IMG/VR virus record: IMGVR_UViG_3300000313_000158
Coordinates: 1 to 41,973 of that record
Origin: a virus
Length of the DNA stretch: 41,973 nucleotides
Strand: one strand, 5' to 3'
Positions 33,798-41,973 of the stretch are shown piece after piece; the first letter of the stretch is position 1, and each line of letters opens with the position of its first letter. Below the pieces are notes generated by a model. The model made no database searches, was not told the origin of the DNA, and saw only the letters and a program-made list of their open reading frames with translations. Made by a program: the position numbers and the translations under genes.

Positions 33798-33834
33798 TCT
33801 CCCCAAAATATTTTGCTAATTCAAAAATAGTTCT
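33798..33834 (+). repeat. Module-boundary block, second copy
   Basis: A 37-nt block about 73% identical, without gaps, to 16829-16865. Both lie just after the last gene of an accessory island. The copy here includes the -33 TTTG of a promoter; the other has TTTA at that place. Confidence 0.45.
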
Positions 33835-33842
33835 CACATTTG
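33812..33842 (+). promoter_or_regulatory. Promoter for leader RNA and tail genes
   Basis: TTTG at 33812-33815, a 19-nt spacer and CACATTTG at 33835-33842 fit the Bacteroides consensus with one mismatch in the -7 box. Transcription would start near 33849, right at the first segment of the three-part leader. Confidence 0.6.
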
Positions 33843-33846
33843 CAGA

Positions 33847-34050
33847 GTCAAATACCGTAGATAGCGTTACTATCTCCGTGGAGCGCGGTTATCAGCTCAA
33901 AAGTAATTGGGCTTTTTTTTATGCTCAATTTAAAATATTGGCGGCTGCCTATCCTAGTATTTTATACTCTTCGGAGATGTAATCTACGGTGTTTGACGAC
34001 GGGATGTGGTGACCGCCATCTTTTTTGCCACAATGTCAAACATCGTAGAT
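33847..34050 (+). promoter_or_regulatory. Three-segment switch-like leader RNA
   Basis: Segment 1 GTCAAATACCGTAGAT (33847-33862), segment 2 ATCTACGGTGTTTGAC (33982-33997) and segment 3 GTCAAACATCGTAGAT (34035-34050). Segment 2 pairs with either 1 or 3, each time with 15 of 16 Watson-Crick pairs. The 1:2 pair extends inward through ATCTCCG/CGGAGAT. Segment 3 ends one base before the ATG at 34052. Between them are GGCGG/CCGCC plus a U-run (to 34026), a weak hairpin ATTGGGC/GCTCAAT, and AGTAT-TTT-ATACT. Confidence 0.6.
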
Positions 34051-34051
34051 T

Positions 34052-34324
34052 ATGAGAACAAAATTAATTTCAGCGACCAATAACGAGGTTATACCGTCGC
34101 AATTATCTAAAATCCTCAATCAAGAGGTAAGTTCAGTGTCTAACATCTTAGGCGCAAAAATCAAAGTTTTACATGTTATCGTATATTCCAATTTAATCGT
34201 ATCATTATTGCTGACAATGATGCTTGTAGAGTATTCTTTGTTGCTAGCCGGTGCTTCATTGGCTTATGCTGCAATGAGCTTGGCCATCCTTAAAATGCAC
34301 CCAATTAAAGGACTAATTGATTAA
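34052..34324 (+). CDS. Small membrane protein, tail module
   Basis: A 90-aa protein with two hydrophobic spans (about residues 42-58 and 62-80) and a polar N-terminus. No family recognised. It is the first gene behind the three-segment leader, which may control its translation. Possible roles include superinfection exclusion or tail-associated membrane function. Confidence 0.5.
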   Translation: MRTKLISATNNEVIPSQLSKILNQEVSSVSNILGAKIKVLHVIVYSNLIVSLLLTMMLVEYSLLLAGASLAYAAMSLAILKMHPIKGLID

Positions 34325-34342
34325 CGTATAAAACTAGATACC

Positions 34343-34591
34343 ATGAGTAAAATACAGATAGAGGGTATTGAATTAAATGAGAATTCAATAGGCTTATTGA
34401 ATGATTGGCAGAGTGATAGCAACGAAGGTATTGACCTCGTAAATGAAACATTAGATTCGGTAGCTTATAATTTAGCAAATCCGGATATGGGCATGGATGA
34501 TAAAGAGAGATTAAATCTCGTTGCCGGTATTCTTGAGTTTAAACGTCAGGTGAATAGTTTCAGAAAGGAGGTTTGCAATGAACACGAATGA
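34343..34591 (+). CDS. Small acidic protein before tape measure
   Basis: An 82-aa, acidic, helical protein. With the next gene it fills the position where tail assembly chaperones (G/GT pairs) usually precede the tape measure. It overlaps the next gene by 14 nt; no programmed-frameshift site was clear. Confidence 0.5.
   Translation: MSKIQIEGIELNENSIGLLNDWQSDSNEGIDLVNETLDSVAYNLANPDMGMDDKERLNLVAGILEFKRQVNSFRKEVCNEHE
34564..34571 (+). promoter_or_regulatory. Strong Shine-Dalgarno site (AAAGGAGG)
   Basis: AAAGGAGG lies 6 nt before ATG 34578, within the end of the preceding gene. It is one of only a few strong sites in the window and fixes the next start. Confidence 0.6.
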
Positions 34592-34820
34592 TATAGATCC
34601 ATTACATCGGGAACTGATACTTAGTTATTTGACACCCTATGAGCCTGGTGAAGTTAACACACCTCATTGTATTATGAAATCTTCTGCAGAGATACAAGAT
34701 GATTTGTCTGATATGGCGACAATAGAACTTGAGGAGATTGCTACAATGATGCAAAACCAGAGATATTTGATATCGATATGTATAGATGGACGCCCTCGAT
34801 GGGTGCTCAAACGTAGATAA
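34578..34820 (+). CDS. Small hypothetical protein before tape measure
   Basis: An 80-aa protein, helical, ending in a basic tail. Overlaps the previous gene by 14 nt and has a strong ribosome-binding site. In the usual position of a tail assembly chaperone, but no sequence proof. Confidence 0.5.
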   Translation: MNTNDIDPLHRELILSYLTPYEPGEVNTPHCIMKSSAEIQDDLSDMATIELEEIATMMQNQRYLISICIDGRPRWVLKRR

Positions 34821-34852
34821 ACTTATTTAAACGTACATTTTGTTACATTTTT

Positions 34853-34894
34853 GAGAGCGTGGTGTCGTGAGATACTGCGCTTTTGTCTTTTTAC
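34853..34894 (+). terminator. Late-leader hairpin + U-run, copy B
   Basis: A 14-bp hairpin with G-U pairs (GAGAGCGTGGTGTC/GATACTGCGCTTTT) and a GUGA tetraloop, followed by TGTCTTTTTA. It is the better-paired homologue of copy A at 17059-17100 (34 of 42 identical). It lies 49 nt before the tape measure start codon and likely acts as an intrinsic terminator or attenuator. Confidence 0.7.
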
Positions 34895-34896
34895 CT

Positions 34897-34950
34897 CAAA
34901 AGGACACATCCTACTTTTGGCCATAACCAAAATTAATCGGTCATGGCTAA
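34897..34950 (+). promoter_or_regulatory. Alternative stems masking the tape measure start
   Basis: CTTTTG (34914-34919) can pair with CAAAAG (34897-34902), or TTTTGG with CCAAAA (34927-34932), or TTGGCCAT (34917-34924) with ATGGCTAA (34943-34950), which holds the start codon. These are mutually exclusive, and the last mirrors the GCCAT/ATGGC pair before the gene at 17145. Confidence 0.5.
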
Positions 34951-37900
34951 TATACAAAAAACGGAAGTTGTTACAACTATGAACAACTCCCAGGCTGTAG
35001 ATAAATTAAAAGAACTTCGAACAGAAGCAGCAAAGTATTGTGATGAAATGATAAAGGCCAAGACGGCAGGCGATACCATTTCATACAATAACATGCTGAA
35101 GCAACTTAATCAAGTGAATAATGAGATTAGGTTGATGCAACGTAATGCGGTGAATGTCAACGATGTGATGTCGCGTCTTTCTACATCAAAACCAAGGGAA
35201 ATTCAAAAAGCAATTAAAGCCATCAACACGGAGCTGAATAGCGGACGCATTGAAAGAGGTTCCAAAGAGTGGGACGAATACACTTCTAAGTTGAAGAGGT
35301 GTAAGGCTGAATTACAATCCGTCAATAATGAGTTAAAAACTTCCGGTAACGGAGGTAATTTCTTCACAAAGGTCGCCGATGGTTTTAACCGATATTCGGC
35401 AGCAGCTGCCGGAGCCATTGCAGGCTTTACAGGTATTGCCTATACGGCGAAGAAATGTGTCGACAACTTTGCCGAGATGGATGAAGCCATGACCGGAGTT
35501 ATGAAGTACACTAATATGACCAAAGATCAGGTCAAAGACTTGAATGTAGATCTCAAGAAAATGGATACACGTACTCCACGTGAACAATTAAATGCTTTGG
35601 CTGGTGATGCCGGGCGTTTGGGCATTACAACCAAACAAGGAGCTGAAGAGTTCGTCGATGCAGCAGATAAGATAAATGTAGCCTTGGGTGAAGATCTCGG
35701 CCCTGATGCGGTTAAGAATATCGGTCGTATGGCCATGATGTTTGGCGAGGATAAAACAAAAGGTTTGCGAGGGGCAATGTTGGCAACCGGTTCGGCAGTC
35801 AATGAACTGTCTCAAGAGGTGGGTGCAGATGCTAATTACTTGGTTGGTTTTACCGCTCGTTTGGCAGGTGTGGCTAAGCAGGCTAATATGACTCAAGCTG
35901 ATGTCCTGGGTTTTGCGGGAGTACTGAACAAAAATATGATTGAAGAAGAGGTTGCAGGTTCTGCGCTTGAGCAATTATTATTAAAGTTGTATCAACAGCC
36001 TCAGAAGTTTGCTAAGATAGCTGGGCTTGATGTGAAAAACTTTACTGAACTTCTTAAAACCGATGCGAATAAAGCTCTTATAACGTTCTTCGAGTCATTG
36101 AAGAAATACGGTAATTTGAATAACCTGGCACCTGCGTTTAAGGATATGGGGCTTGATGGAGTTCGTGCAAGTGGTGTGTTATCGACATTAGCCAATAAGA
36201 TTTCAGATGTTCGCAAGCAACAATTAATTACTAACAAGGCATATCAAGAGGGCACAAGTGTTATTACCGAGTTTAACACAGAAAACAATACTGTGCAGGC
36301 AGGATTCGAGAAGGCTGGAAAGAGAGTTAAAGATTTATCAATTGAATTAGGTGAGAAGCTACAGCCGATAATGACCAGTTTGCTACATACAACTTCATTG
36401 GTTATTAGTATAATGAACACGACAATAGGCTTTATTACCAAACATATTGTAGCTATTTCGGGTGTTACAATAGCTCTATCTACATATTTGCTAGTAAAAA
36501 AATCACAAGTCATGTGGGCTAAGCTGGTTGAACTGTGGGAGATAAAAGAGTGGGTTGCTGCTATGTTGTTGAATCGCGGTTATAAATTATTGTATGCAAC
36601 GATATCAGCTAATCCATTCGCAATATTAATTGCACTCACAACTGCAGCCGCTTATGCTAATATAAAATTAACCGGATCGGCGCGGAATGTGGCGACAGGT
36701 GCCGAAGAGATGAATAACAAACTAAAAAAGTCTGAAGAGCATTATAACAATTTGAACTCAGTGTTAAAGAAGTATTTGCCTATTGCTCAAGATGCAAAGA
36801 AAAGCATTACAGAGCGCAAGAATGCAATTAATATTCTTCAAAAGGTAATGCCTAATTATTTTAAAAATCTTGATATTGAAACGGCAAAGAATTATAATTT
36901 GGCAGATGCAACATCTGCAGTTACTAGGCAACTTGGTATAAAGATCGGAATGCAAAAATTATCGGCACAACAGGATTACAATTATCTCAAAGGTGTTATG
37001 GATAAGTATAATCAAGAACTAAACGATGTCAGCACTATTAAGGGCAAAGAATGGTATGCAGGATATCAGGCTTCAAAAATGGCTTTTGATAGAGCAAAGG
37101 GTGCTTTGGATGAAGCTAATAAAGCAAATGATAAGATTGTATCACTCATGGCGCAACAGCGTAGAGAGCAGAATAAAGCATCTTCTCGTCAGAATGAAAA
37201 AGGTAATGGTGAAACAAATTACACTTCTCAGACAAAAACGAAAAAGAAAAAAGGCAAGTCTGCTGAAACATTAGAGCGTGAGCGTGAGAAAAAAGCCATT
37301 GATCAGATCGAAGCTAAGTATGATAAACTAAAGGCTGTTCAAACCTCTTTTTATGCGTCTGGACAAATTGATAAGCAAAAGTTTGATGATCAGATTAATG
37401 AGCTGGACCTTGAGATGCTTGATAAAAAAATGGGAGTCTATAAAACAGATTCTAAAGAGTATAATGCCTTATTGCTTGAGAAGGCGAATAAGAAAAAAGA
37501 AATAGAGGATAAGGCGCATGCTAAGTCTGTTGAAGATGTAGACCAGGAAGCTAAGAAAACACGTGATTCGTATCTTCAAATGCTGATAGAAAAAGAAACC
37601 GACCAAAAGGCATTTGAAGAAGACATTCATCAACTCGAATATGACACCTTGCAGAAAAAACGCGATGTATATGCCAAAGGTAGCAAGGAGTATGAGGATT
37701 ATCAAAAACAAATGGATGAGTGGTTATATAACGATAAACTTCAGAAAGAGAAAGAATTTGATACCAAGCTTTCAGAGATAAAGAAACATTATGCTAAGAT
37801 GTCTGACACAGAAGTCATGGACGAGGAGCTTAAAGTGATTGATGAAGCATATAAGCGTAAATTGCTTAGTGAAGAGGTCTATCAACAACTTCGTAAGGCT

Positions 37901-38995
37901 ATTCAAAGAAAATATGCTAAAGATATTGATCACAAAGATTTTGCATTTGGTGATAAATCTGTTAAACAATCTACTAGAGACGATGCTCAAGATCTCCTCA
38001 ATGACTCTGCTGCCGAAACACCGCAAAAAAAAGGATTGCTTGATAACCTTTTCCTTAATGATGCTAAAATTCATGCTACGGCTATGGGTAAAATTAAAGA
38101 TCAAGAGTCACAGGGAATAATCACTCACCAAAAGGCTACTGAAGAAAAAGCAGATATAGATAGTCAATATTATGATGCATTGGCTGAAAAAGCACAGACT
38201 GCGGCTCAGACTCTTCAGGGAATTACATCTGTGGTTAGTGAATATAATAACGCTTGCCGTGATGTAGAGGTGGCTAAGGTTGAGAAAAATTATAGCAAAC
38301 AGATTAAGGCAGCAGGAGAAAGTACTACAAAAGGTAAAGCACTTGAGGAGAAAAAAGAGAAAGAAGTGGCGAAGATTAAATCTAAATATAATAAGCGAAC
38401 AACTCAAATACAAATAGCTCAAGCTTTAGCTGAAACAGCCGTCGCAGCATTAAATGCGTATGCTGCAGGTAGTAAATATGGTCCTGTTGTTGCAGGCATT
38501 TTTGCCGGCATTGCAACCGCTTCAGGCATGTTACAGGTTGCCACTATCAAAAAACAGGCAGCAGCACAGGACGAAGGATATTATTCCGGAGGTTTTACCG
38601 ATGGCAATAATTATCATAAAGTTGCCGGATCCGTGCATGAAGGTGAGTTTGTGGCCAATCACCAGGCGGTGAATAATCCGAATGTGCTTCCGGTACTGCA
38701 GTTGATTGATCGCGCCCAACGTAATAACACCATCGGAACATTGACTGCAAATGATGTTATCCATGCCATTAGTCGTGGTTCGTCTGCAGATGATCCGTCA
38801 TCATCTTCGGACAATAACGCAGTTGCAGGAATTGCGGTTATGTCCGCGTCGTTGGATAAGCAGTCTGCTATAATCAGCCGTTTGTCATCCTTACTTGAAA
38901 CAGGCATACAATCGTATGTGGTTATGGACGGAGAGCAGGGGCTTGATAAAAAATATACACATTACAAGAAATTACAATCAAATAAAGAGAGATGA
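34943..38995 (+). CDS. Tail tape measure protein (TP901-like core)
   Basis: A 1350-aa tape measure protein, the longest gene here. The TP901 core lies at about residues 180-445 (DLKKMDTRTPREQLNALAGD, later GFAGVLNKNMIEEEVAGSAL). Hydrophobic segments lie near residues 151-168, 492-516, 549-572 and 1165-1200. Residues 600-1150 are charged, coiled-coil-like repeats. At about 0.15 nm per residue the tail would be near 200 nm, fitting a siphovirus. It overlaps the next gene by 4 nt. Its start codon can pair with an upstream element. Confidence 0.88.
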   Translation: MANIQKTEVVTTMNNSQAVDKLKELRTEAAKYCDEMIKAKTAGDTISYNNMLKQLNQVNNEIRLMQRNAVNVNDVMSRLSTSKPREIQKAIKAINTELNSGRIERGSKEWDEYTSKLKRCKAELQSVNNELKTSGNGGNFFTKVADGFNRYSAAAAGAIAGFTGIAYTAKKCVDNFAEMDEAMTGVMKYTNMTKDQVKDLNVDLKKMDTRTPREQLNALAGDAGRLGITTKQGAEEFVDAADKINVALGEDLGPDAVKNIGRMAMMFGEDKTKGLRGAMLATGSAVNELSQEVGADANYLVGFTARLAGVAKQANMTQADVLGFAGVLNKNMIEEEVAGSALEQLLLKLYQQPQKFAKIAGLDVKNFTELLKTDANKALITFFESLKKYGNLNNLAPAFKDMGLDGVRASGVLSTLANKISDVRKQQLITNKAYQEGTSVITEFNTENNTVQAGFEKAGKRVKDLSIELGEKLQPIMTSLLHTTSLVISIMNTTIGFITKHIVAISGVTIALSTYLLVKKSQVMWAKLVELWEIKEWVAAMLLNRGYKLLYATISANPFAILIALTTAAAYANIKLTGSARNVATGAEEMNNKLKKSEEHYNNLNSVLKKYLPIAQDAKKSITERKNAINILQKVMPNYFKNLDIETAKNYNLADATSAVTRQLGIKIGMQKLSAQQDYNYLKGVMDKYNQELNDVSTIKGKEWYAGYQASKMAFDRAKGALDEANKANDKIVSLMAQQRREQNKASSRQNEKGNGETNYTSQTKTKKKKGKSAETLEREREKKAIDQIEAKYDKLKAVQTSFYASGQIDKQKFDDQINELDLEMLDKKMGVYKTDSKEYNALLLEKANKKKEIEDKAHAKSVEDVDQEAKKTRDSYLQMLIEKETDQKAFEEDIHQLEYDTLQKKRDVYAKGSKEYEDYQKQMDEWLYNDKLQKEKEFDTKLSEIKKHYAKMSDTEVMDEELKVIDEAYKRKLLSEEVYQQLRKAIQRKYAKDIDHKDFAFGDKSVKQSTRDDAQDLLNDSAAETPQKKGLLDNLFLNDAKIHATAMGKIKDQESQGIITHQKATEEKADIDSQYYDALAEKAQTAAQTLQGITSVVSEYNNACRDVEVAKVEKNYSKQIKAAGESTTKGKALEEKKEKEVAKIKSKYNKRTTQIQIAQALAETAVAALNAYAAGSKYGPVVAGIFAGIATASGMLQVATIKKQAAAQDEGYYSGGFTDGNNYHKVAGSVHEGEFVANHQAVNNPNVLPVLQLIDRAQRNNTIGTLTANDVIHAISRGSSADDPSSSSDNNAVAGIAVMSASLDKQSAIISRLSSLLETGIQSYVVMDGEQGLDKKYTHYKKLQSNKER

Positions 38996-40812
38996 CAGAA
39001 TTGTATATAAACAACCGGCTCGTAGAACTACCTAATAATACGAGCATTAAGCTATTGGATGAGAATCCTTACTTTACAAAGTCGAGCAAGTACACTTATG
39101 ATGTTGAAGTTCCGCTAAAGGGCAGCACGAATAACATTCGTATTTTTGGATGTTTGCATCGTCAGGATGTGGAGAAACTGATTGTGACATATAAGGCGAG
39201 AATCATTTCAGATAATCATACGGTGATTGATGGCACGGCTACACTCACCTCTGTCACAGAGAACGGCATTAAGTTGCAAATACTTGCCGGCAATGCGGAG
39301 ATGAACTTCTTAAGTAAATATGAAAAGGTCTATATCGATGAATTAACGCTGGGATATATAACGAAGCCCGATGGAACTGCGTTCAAAAGCTCGAAAGAAA
39401 TAATTGAGTATGAGTGTTCGTTAAATGATGAAAATAACCGTAAGTTCCTGATCGGTACGTATGCAGAAACAAACTATATTTTCATGCCGGTGAAGCGTAG
39501 TGATGAAGATTACCCATATAATAATATAGGCATTGAATATAATTTGGTCGGTGGTGGTCATTATAGACCGGAGTTCATGACACAGATTTTTATACACGTT
39601 GGCAATCAATGGCCTGTATTCCCTGGGTATAATATTGCTCCTCAACCATACATGTGTTATATACTTCGCAAAATATTAGAGGTATTAGGGTATAGAGTTG
39701 TACGTAATGATATTGAATCTACTGTGATGGCAAACGAATTCATTGCGAATGATAAAATTATAACCGACTTCTCTCAAGTGCTGCCACATTGGACTATTAG
39801 TGAATACATGACACAGATTGAACGGCACTTTGGAGTAGTTTTTCGTCTGAATGACATTACTAGAAATGCAGAGATCATAAACCGTGACAGCTATTACAAA
39901 GAGGACAATGATGAATACATCAATAGTGTTGAAGATGAGTATACCGTCACAAGTGATGCCGATGAAACTAAGGATATTACAGATAGCAACATAAAGTATT
40001 CATTCAATTCTGTAGATAAATATATGCAGATAGATGAAGACGTTCTCAAGAAGTTTGACAAAGTGGTGAAGCCGACGTATGATGAGTTGAGCACGTATTA
40101 TAAATCTTTATCCGATGATGATAAGGGTAAACACGTATATGAGGCAGATGGTATTCAATATTATGATAAAGTGGAGAATAGCACCCATAGTCTGGCCGAA
40201 TGTAATCAATATCGTAGGTTGATACGCGACTCTGAGAATGATAGCAGTGATATTGAGCTTAAAATTGTTCCGTGTGAGATTGCCAAGGGCACGGCATACT
40301 TTAGTTATGCTTCCATGTCCGAGAGCGTTGCTTTTGATGTTCCTTATTTATCGCCTGCGTCATCTACGACAGTAAGTTCAACAGGTACATTGCAAGAAGA
40401 AATAGAGAATACAACATCAACCGATACGAAAGACGTGCTTGAGGTGGCGATGAATGACGGCGTGTGGCAACCAATTAAATCCGGTAATCAAGTGGTTGTC
40501 GGGAAAAGTTTTCCTTGGCCGTTTATCCTGGTGAATGATTTGGTTAACGGTGAAGTTCACCGTGGCTTTTCTTATGAGTTGAATAAGATATCGAGCCGTC
40601 CGAATATGTATAGTTTTGTGTATGGCAAATTGAATACGATCAATACCAAGTCGGAGATCGTTTATAAGATCGTAACGGGCAAAATGCTGGATCCTATGAA
40701 ACGTTACATCATCAATAACAAACCGTATATTTGTGAGAAGATAGAATACAAGATCACAGACAAAGGCATCGACAAAGAGAAGACTGGGTACTTTTATGAA
40801 GCAGGTTCATAA
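38992..40812 (+). CDS. Tail tip protein, probable distal tail / hub protein
   Basis: A 606-aa protein directly after the tape measure with a 4-nt overlap (ATGA), the position of distal tail or hub proteins. The N-terminal part (about residues 1-120) is beta-rich and similar to tail-tip rings; residues 200-300 have helical and alpha/beta parts, and a disordered Ser/Thr-rich linker occurs near residue 460. No lytic motif was seen. It probably forms the tail tip that holds the fibre. Converges with the integrase gene with a 6-nt overlap. Confidence 0.6.
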   Translation: MTELYINNRLVELPNNTSIKLLDENPYFTKSSKYTYDVEVPLKGSTNNIRIFGCLHRQDVEKLIVTYKARIISDNHTVIDGTATLTSVTENGIKLQILAGNAEMNFLSKYEKVYIDELTLGYITKPDGTAFKSSKEIIEYECSLNDENNRKFLIGTYAETNYIFMPVKRSDEDYPYNNIGIEYNLVGGGHYRPEFMTQIFIHVGNQWPVFPGYNIAPQPYMCYILRKILEVLGYRVVRNDIESTVMANEFIANDKIITDFSQVLPHWTISEYMTQIERHFGVVFRLNDITRNAEIINRDSYYKEDNDEYINSVEDEYTVTSDADETKDITDSNIKYSFNSVDKYMQIDEDVLKKFDKVVKPTYDELSTYYKSLSDDDKGKHVYEADGIQYYDKVENSTHSLAECNQYRRLIRDSENDSSDIELKIVPCEIAKGTAYFSYASMSESVAFDVPYLSPASSTTVSSTGTLQEEIENTTSTDTKDVLEVAMNDGVWQPIKSGNQVVVGKSFPWPFILVNDLVNGEVHRGFSYELNKISSRPNMYSFVYGKLNTINTKSEIVYKIVTGKMLDPMKRYIINNKPYICEKIEYKITDKGIDKEKTGYFYEAGS

Positions 40813-41973
40813 AAGCCCCTCGAAATGTTTTGTCTCTTCATGAACAGATAATGCATCCGACGTTAAATACTTATTTGTTGTTGCGATATCGGTATGTCTG
40901 GCCTGATCACGAGCAATAACTATACCTTTTGCATTTGCCAGGTCACGTATTCCAGAATCTTTTAATGAATAGAATTGATAATTGGGTGGAAATTTCAATG
41001 CTTTTCTAACTTTCACAAACGTATCACGAAATATTCGCGAGTCTGCTTTGTTGGCAGATGGACGAAAGTCTTCTCCAAATAAGTAAAAATTATCAGGATG
41101 GCTGAATATCTCAAGCTCAATCATTAATCGGCATAGCTCGTCATTCAGACCGACCATGCCGTCGCGTCTATTCTTTGAAATTGTGGATGATACAAAAATC
41201 TTTTGTTCTTTTAAATGGATATCCTTTAGTTGGATGTTCGACAATTCATTCGGTCGGATGAAAGTGTAATATTCCATTTGACAGGCAAGTAAATAGTATT
41301 TGTTTGAGCCTGATAGATAATCACGTAATCTTTTCAAGTCAACATTTTGAAGTGACGTGCGAAACTTTTGGCGTTCCGGAAGCGCATGAATATTTTCGAC
41401 CGGGTTCACTTCTATGTATTTCTTCTCAATAAGCCAGGACGTGAAAGCAGATAACCAACAACGATAATTGTTTCGAGTTCTAGCAGAAGAATCCCGATCA
41501 AGTAAAATATAATCAAGAAAGTCGCTGACAAAGCATTGATCGAATTGATACATATATATTACTTTGTTTTTTCGCGATTGATTATATTCAATAAGCATAT
41601 TCAATCGTGAAAGGTAGTCATAACATGTTTTTTGTTTGATAGTATCATGCTCCACCATTTTATGAATGGTGTCCGTATATCTTTGAATGACGAAATCAAA
41701 CGTAGAATACTGTCTGCTATTTGATACGTCAGCCCAGGGGTTCCAGCCTTGTGACAGTCGTGATGAGACCGTAGCGATAATTTCGCTTGCTCTTTTTTTG
41801 CGATCAGAAACTTTTTTGATTGAATCGAGCATAAACTTTTTGCGTCTCATTTTTTGCTCTACAGGATCGTAGCATAAGAAATCGACGTACCAGGTTTTTC
41901 CGGAATGTAACTTAGGGAGAGTGTAACCAACTATCTCATTAAGAGAAGTTCCTTTTCTATGTGTATGAAACAT
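40807..41973 (-). CDS. int: Tyrosine integrase
   Basis: A 388-aa site-specific recombinase. Residues 1-85 look like the arm-binding domain, 90-190 the SAM-like core-binding domain, and 215-388 the catalytic domain. Visible catalytic residues: R240 in FIRPNELSNI, K267 in STISKNRRDG, H360 in ARHTDIATTNKYL and nucleophile Y369. The usual HxxR box reads YSLKDSGIRDL, with D at the His position and I at the Arg position; this is common in Bacteroides prophage integrases. The start codon is the last base triplet of the window, so a longer N-terminus is possible. No attachment site is visible beside it. Confidence 0.88.
   Translation of the reverse strand: MFHTHRKGTSLNEIVGYTLPKLHSGKTWYVDFLCYDPVEQKMRRKKFMLDSIKKVSDRKKRASEIIATVSSRLSQGWNPWADVSNSRQYSTFDFVIQRYTDTIHKMVEHDTIKQKTCYDYLSRLNMLIEYNQSRKNKVIYMYQFDQCFVSDFLDYILLDRDSSARTRNNYRCWLSAFTSWLIEKKYIEVNPVENIHALPERQKFRTSLQNVDLKRLRDYLSGSNKYYLLACQMEYYTFIRPNELSNIQLKDIHLKEQKIFVSSTISKNRRDGMVGLNDELCRLMIELEIFSHPDNFYLFGEDFRPSANKADSRIFRDTFVKVRKALKFPPNYQFYSLKDSGIRDLANAKGIVIARDQARHTDIATTNKYLTSDALSVHEETKHFEGLL

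Noticed and set aside
33847-34050. Invertible DNA switch bounded by inverted repeats
   Set aside because: The segment between inverted copies holds no full promoter, and no invertase gene is near; an RNA fold explains it better.

Overview
The window looks like a nearly complete temperate siphovirus genome (prophage) of a Bacteroidales host such as Bacteroides, Phocaeicola or Parabacteroides. Three things support the host call. Promoters match the Bacteroides TTTG / TAnnTTTG consensus, Shine-Dalgarno sequences are mostly absent, and the integrase is of the type common in these hosts. Virion genes include a ClpP-like head protease, major capsid protein, large terminase, portal, HK97-gp10-like neck protein, a very long tape measure protein and no tail sheath, which points to a long non-contractile tail. 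A tyrosine integrase, a repressor with a palindromic operator and an antirepressor-domain protein make it temperate. No tRNA, rRNA, CRISPR array, insertion sequence or reverse transcriptase was found.

Layout. 1-2009: lysogeny/early control (leftward HTH repressor, operator and rightward promoter, then a small Cro-position protein, LuxR-type HTH protein, small proteins and antirepressor). 2030-5248: primase-helicase. 5249-5953: non-coding, holding ACTACATT repeats in both orientations (candidate replication origin) and a 258-bp tandem duplication that carries a dead copy of the next gene's start. 5954-13502: regulator-like genes, protease/scaffold, capsid, probable tail tube or head-associated protein, a PLD-like protein and terminase genes. 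13503-17058: first accessory island (terminator, GC-rich structured DNA, RadC-like protein, HigBA toxin-antitoxin, ComEC-like metallo-beta-lactamase-fold protein). 17059-26866: second late block (structural protein, portal, connector/neck genes, tail fibre, holin, lysozyme, probable unimolecular spanin). 26867-33787: second accessory island (SIR2/helical-repeat NADase-like protein, lipoprotein, membrane protein, TPR-DUF2971 protein). 33798-40812: structured leader, small genes, tape measure and tail hub. 40807-41973: leftward integrase.

How it fits together. The early genes decide lysis versus lysogeny and start replication; the late blocks package DNA and build head, tail and lysis machinery. 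The two accessory islands sit at the joints between late modules. Each starts after an intrinsic terminator and ends before a structured leader or promoter, the usual design of phage morons. The second island resembles an anti-phage defence or exclusion cassette. No phage defence system with exactly this gene combination is known to me, but that was not searched.

The most unusual signals are in the RNA leaders. Two leaders about 17.8 kb apart (before the genes at 17145 and 34943) share a 42-nt hairpin plus U-run, and in both the downstream AUG is paired with an upstream GCCAT. A third leader (33847-34050) has three segments in which the middle one can pair with either flank, the last pairing ending one base before the start codon. 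Together they suggest that late modules are set by attenuation or by masking of the start codon. This is inference from base pairing only.
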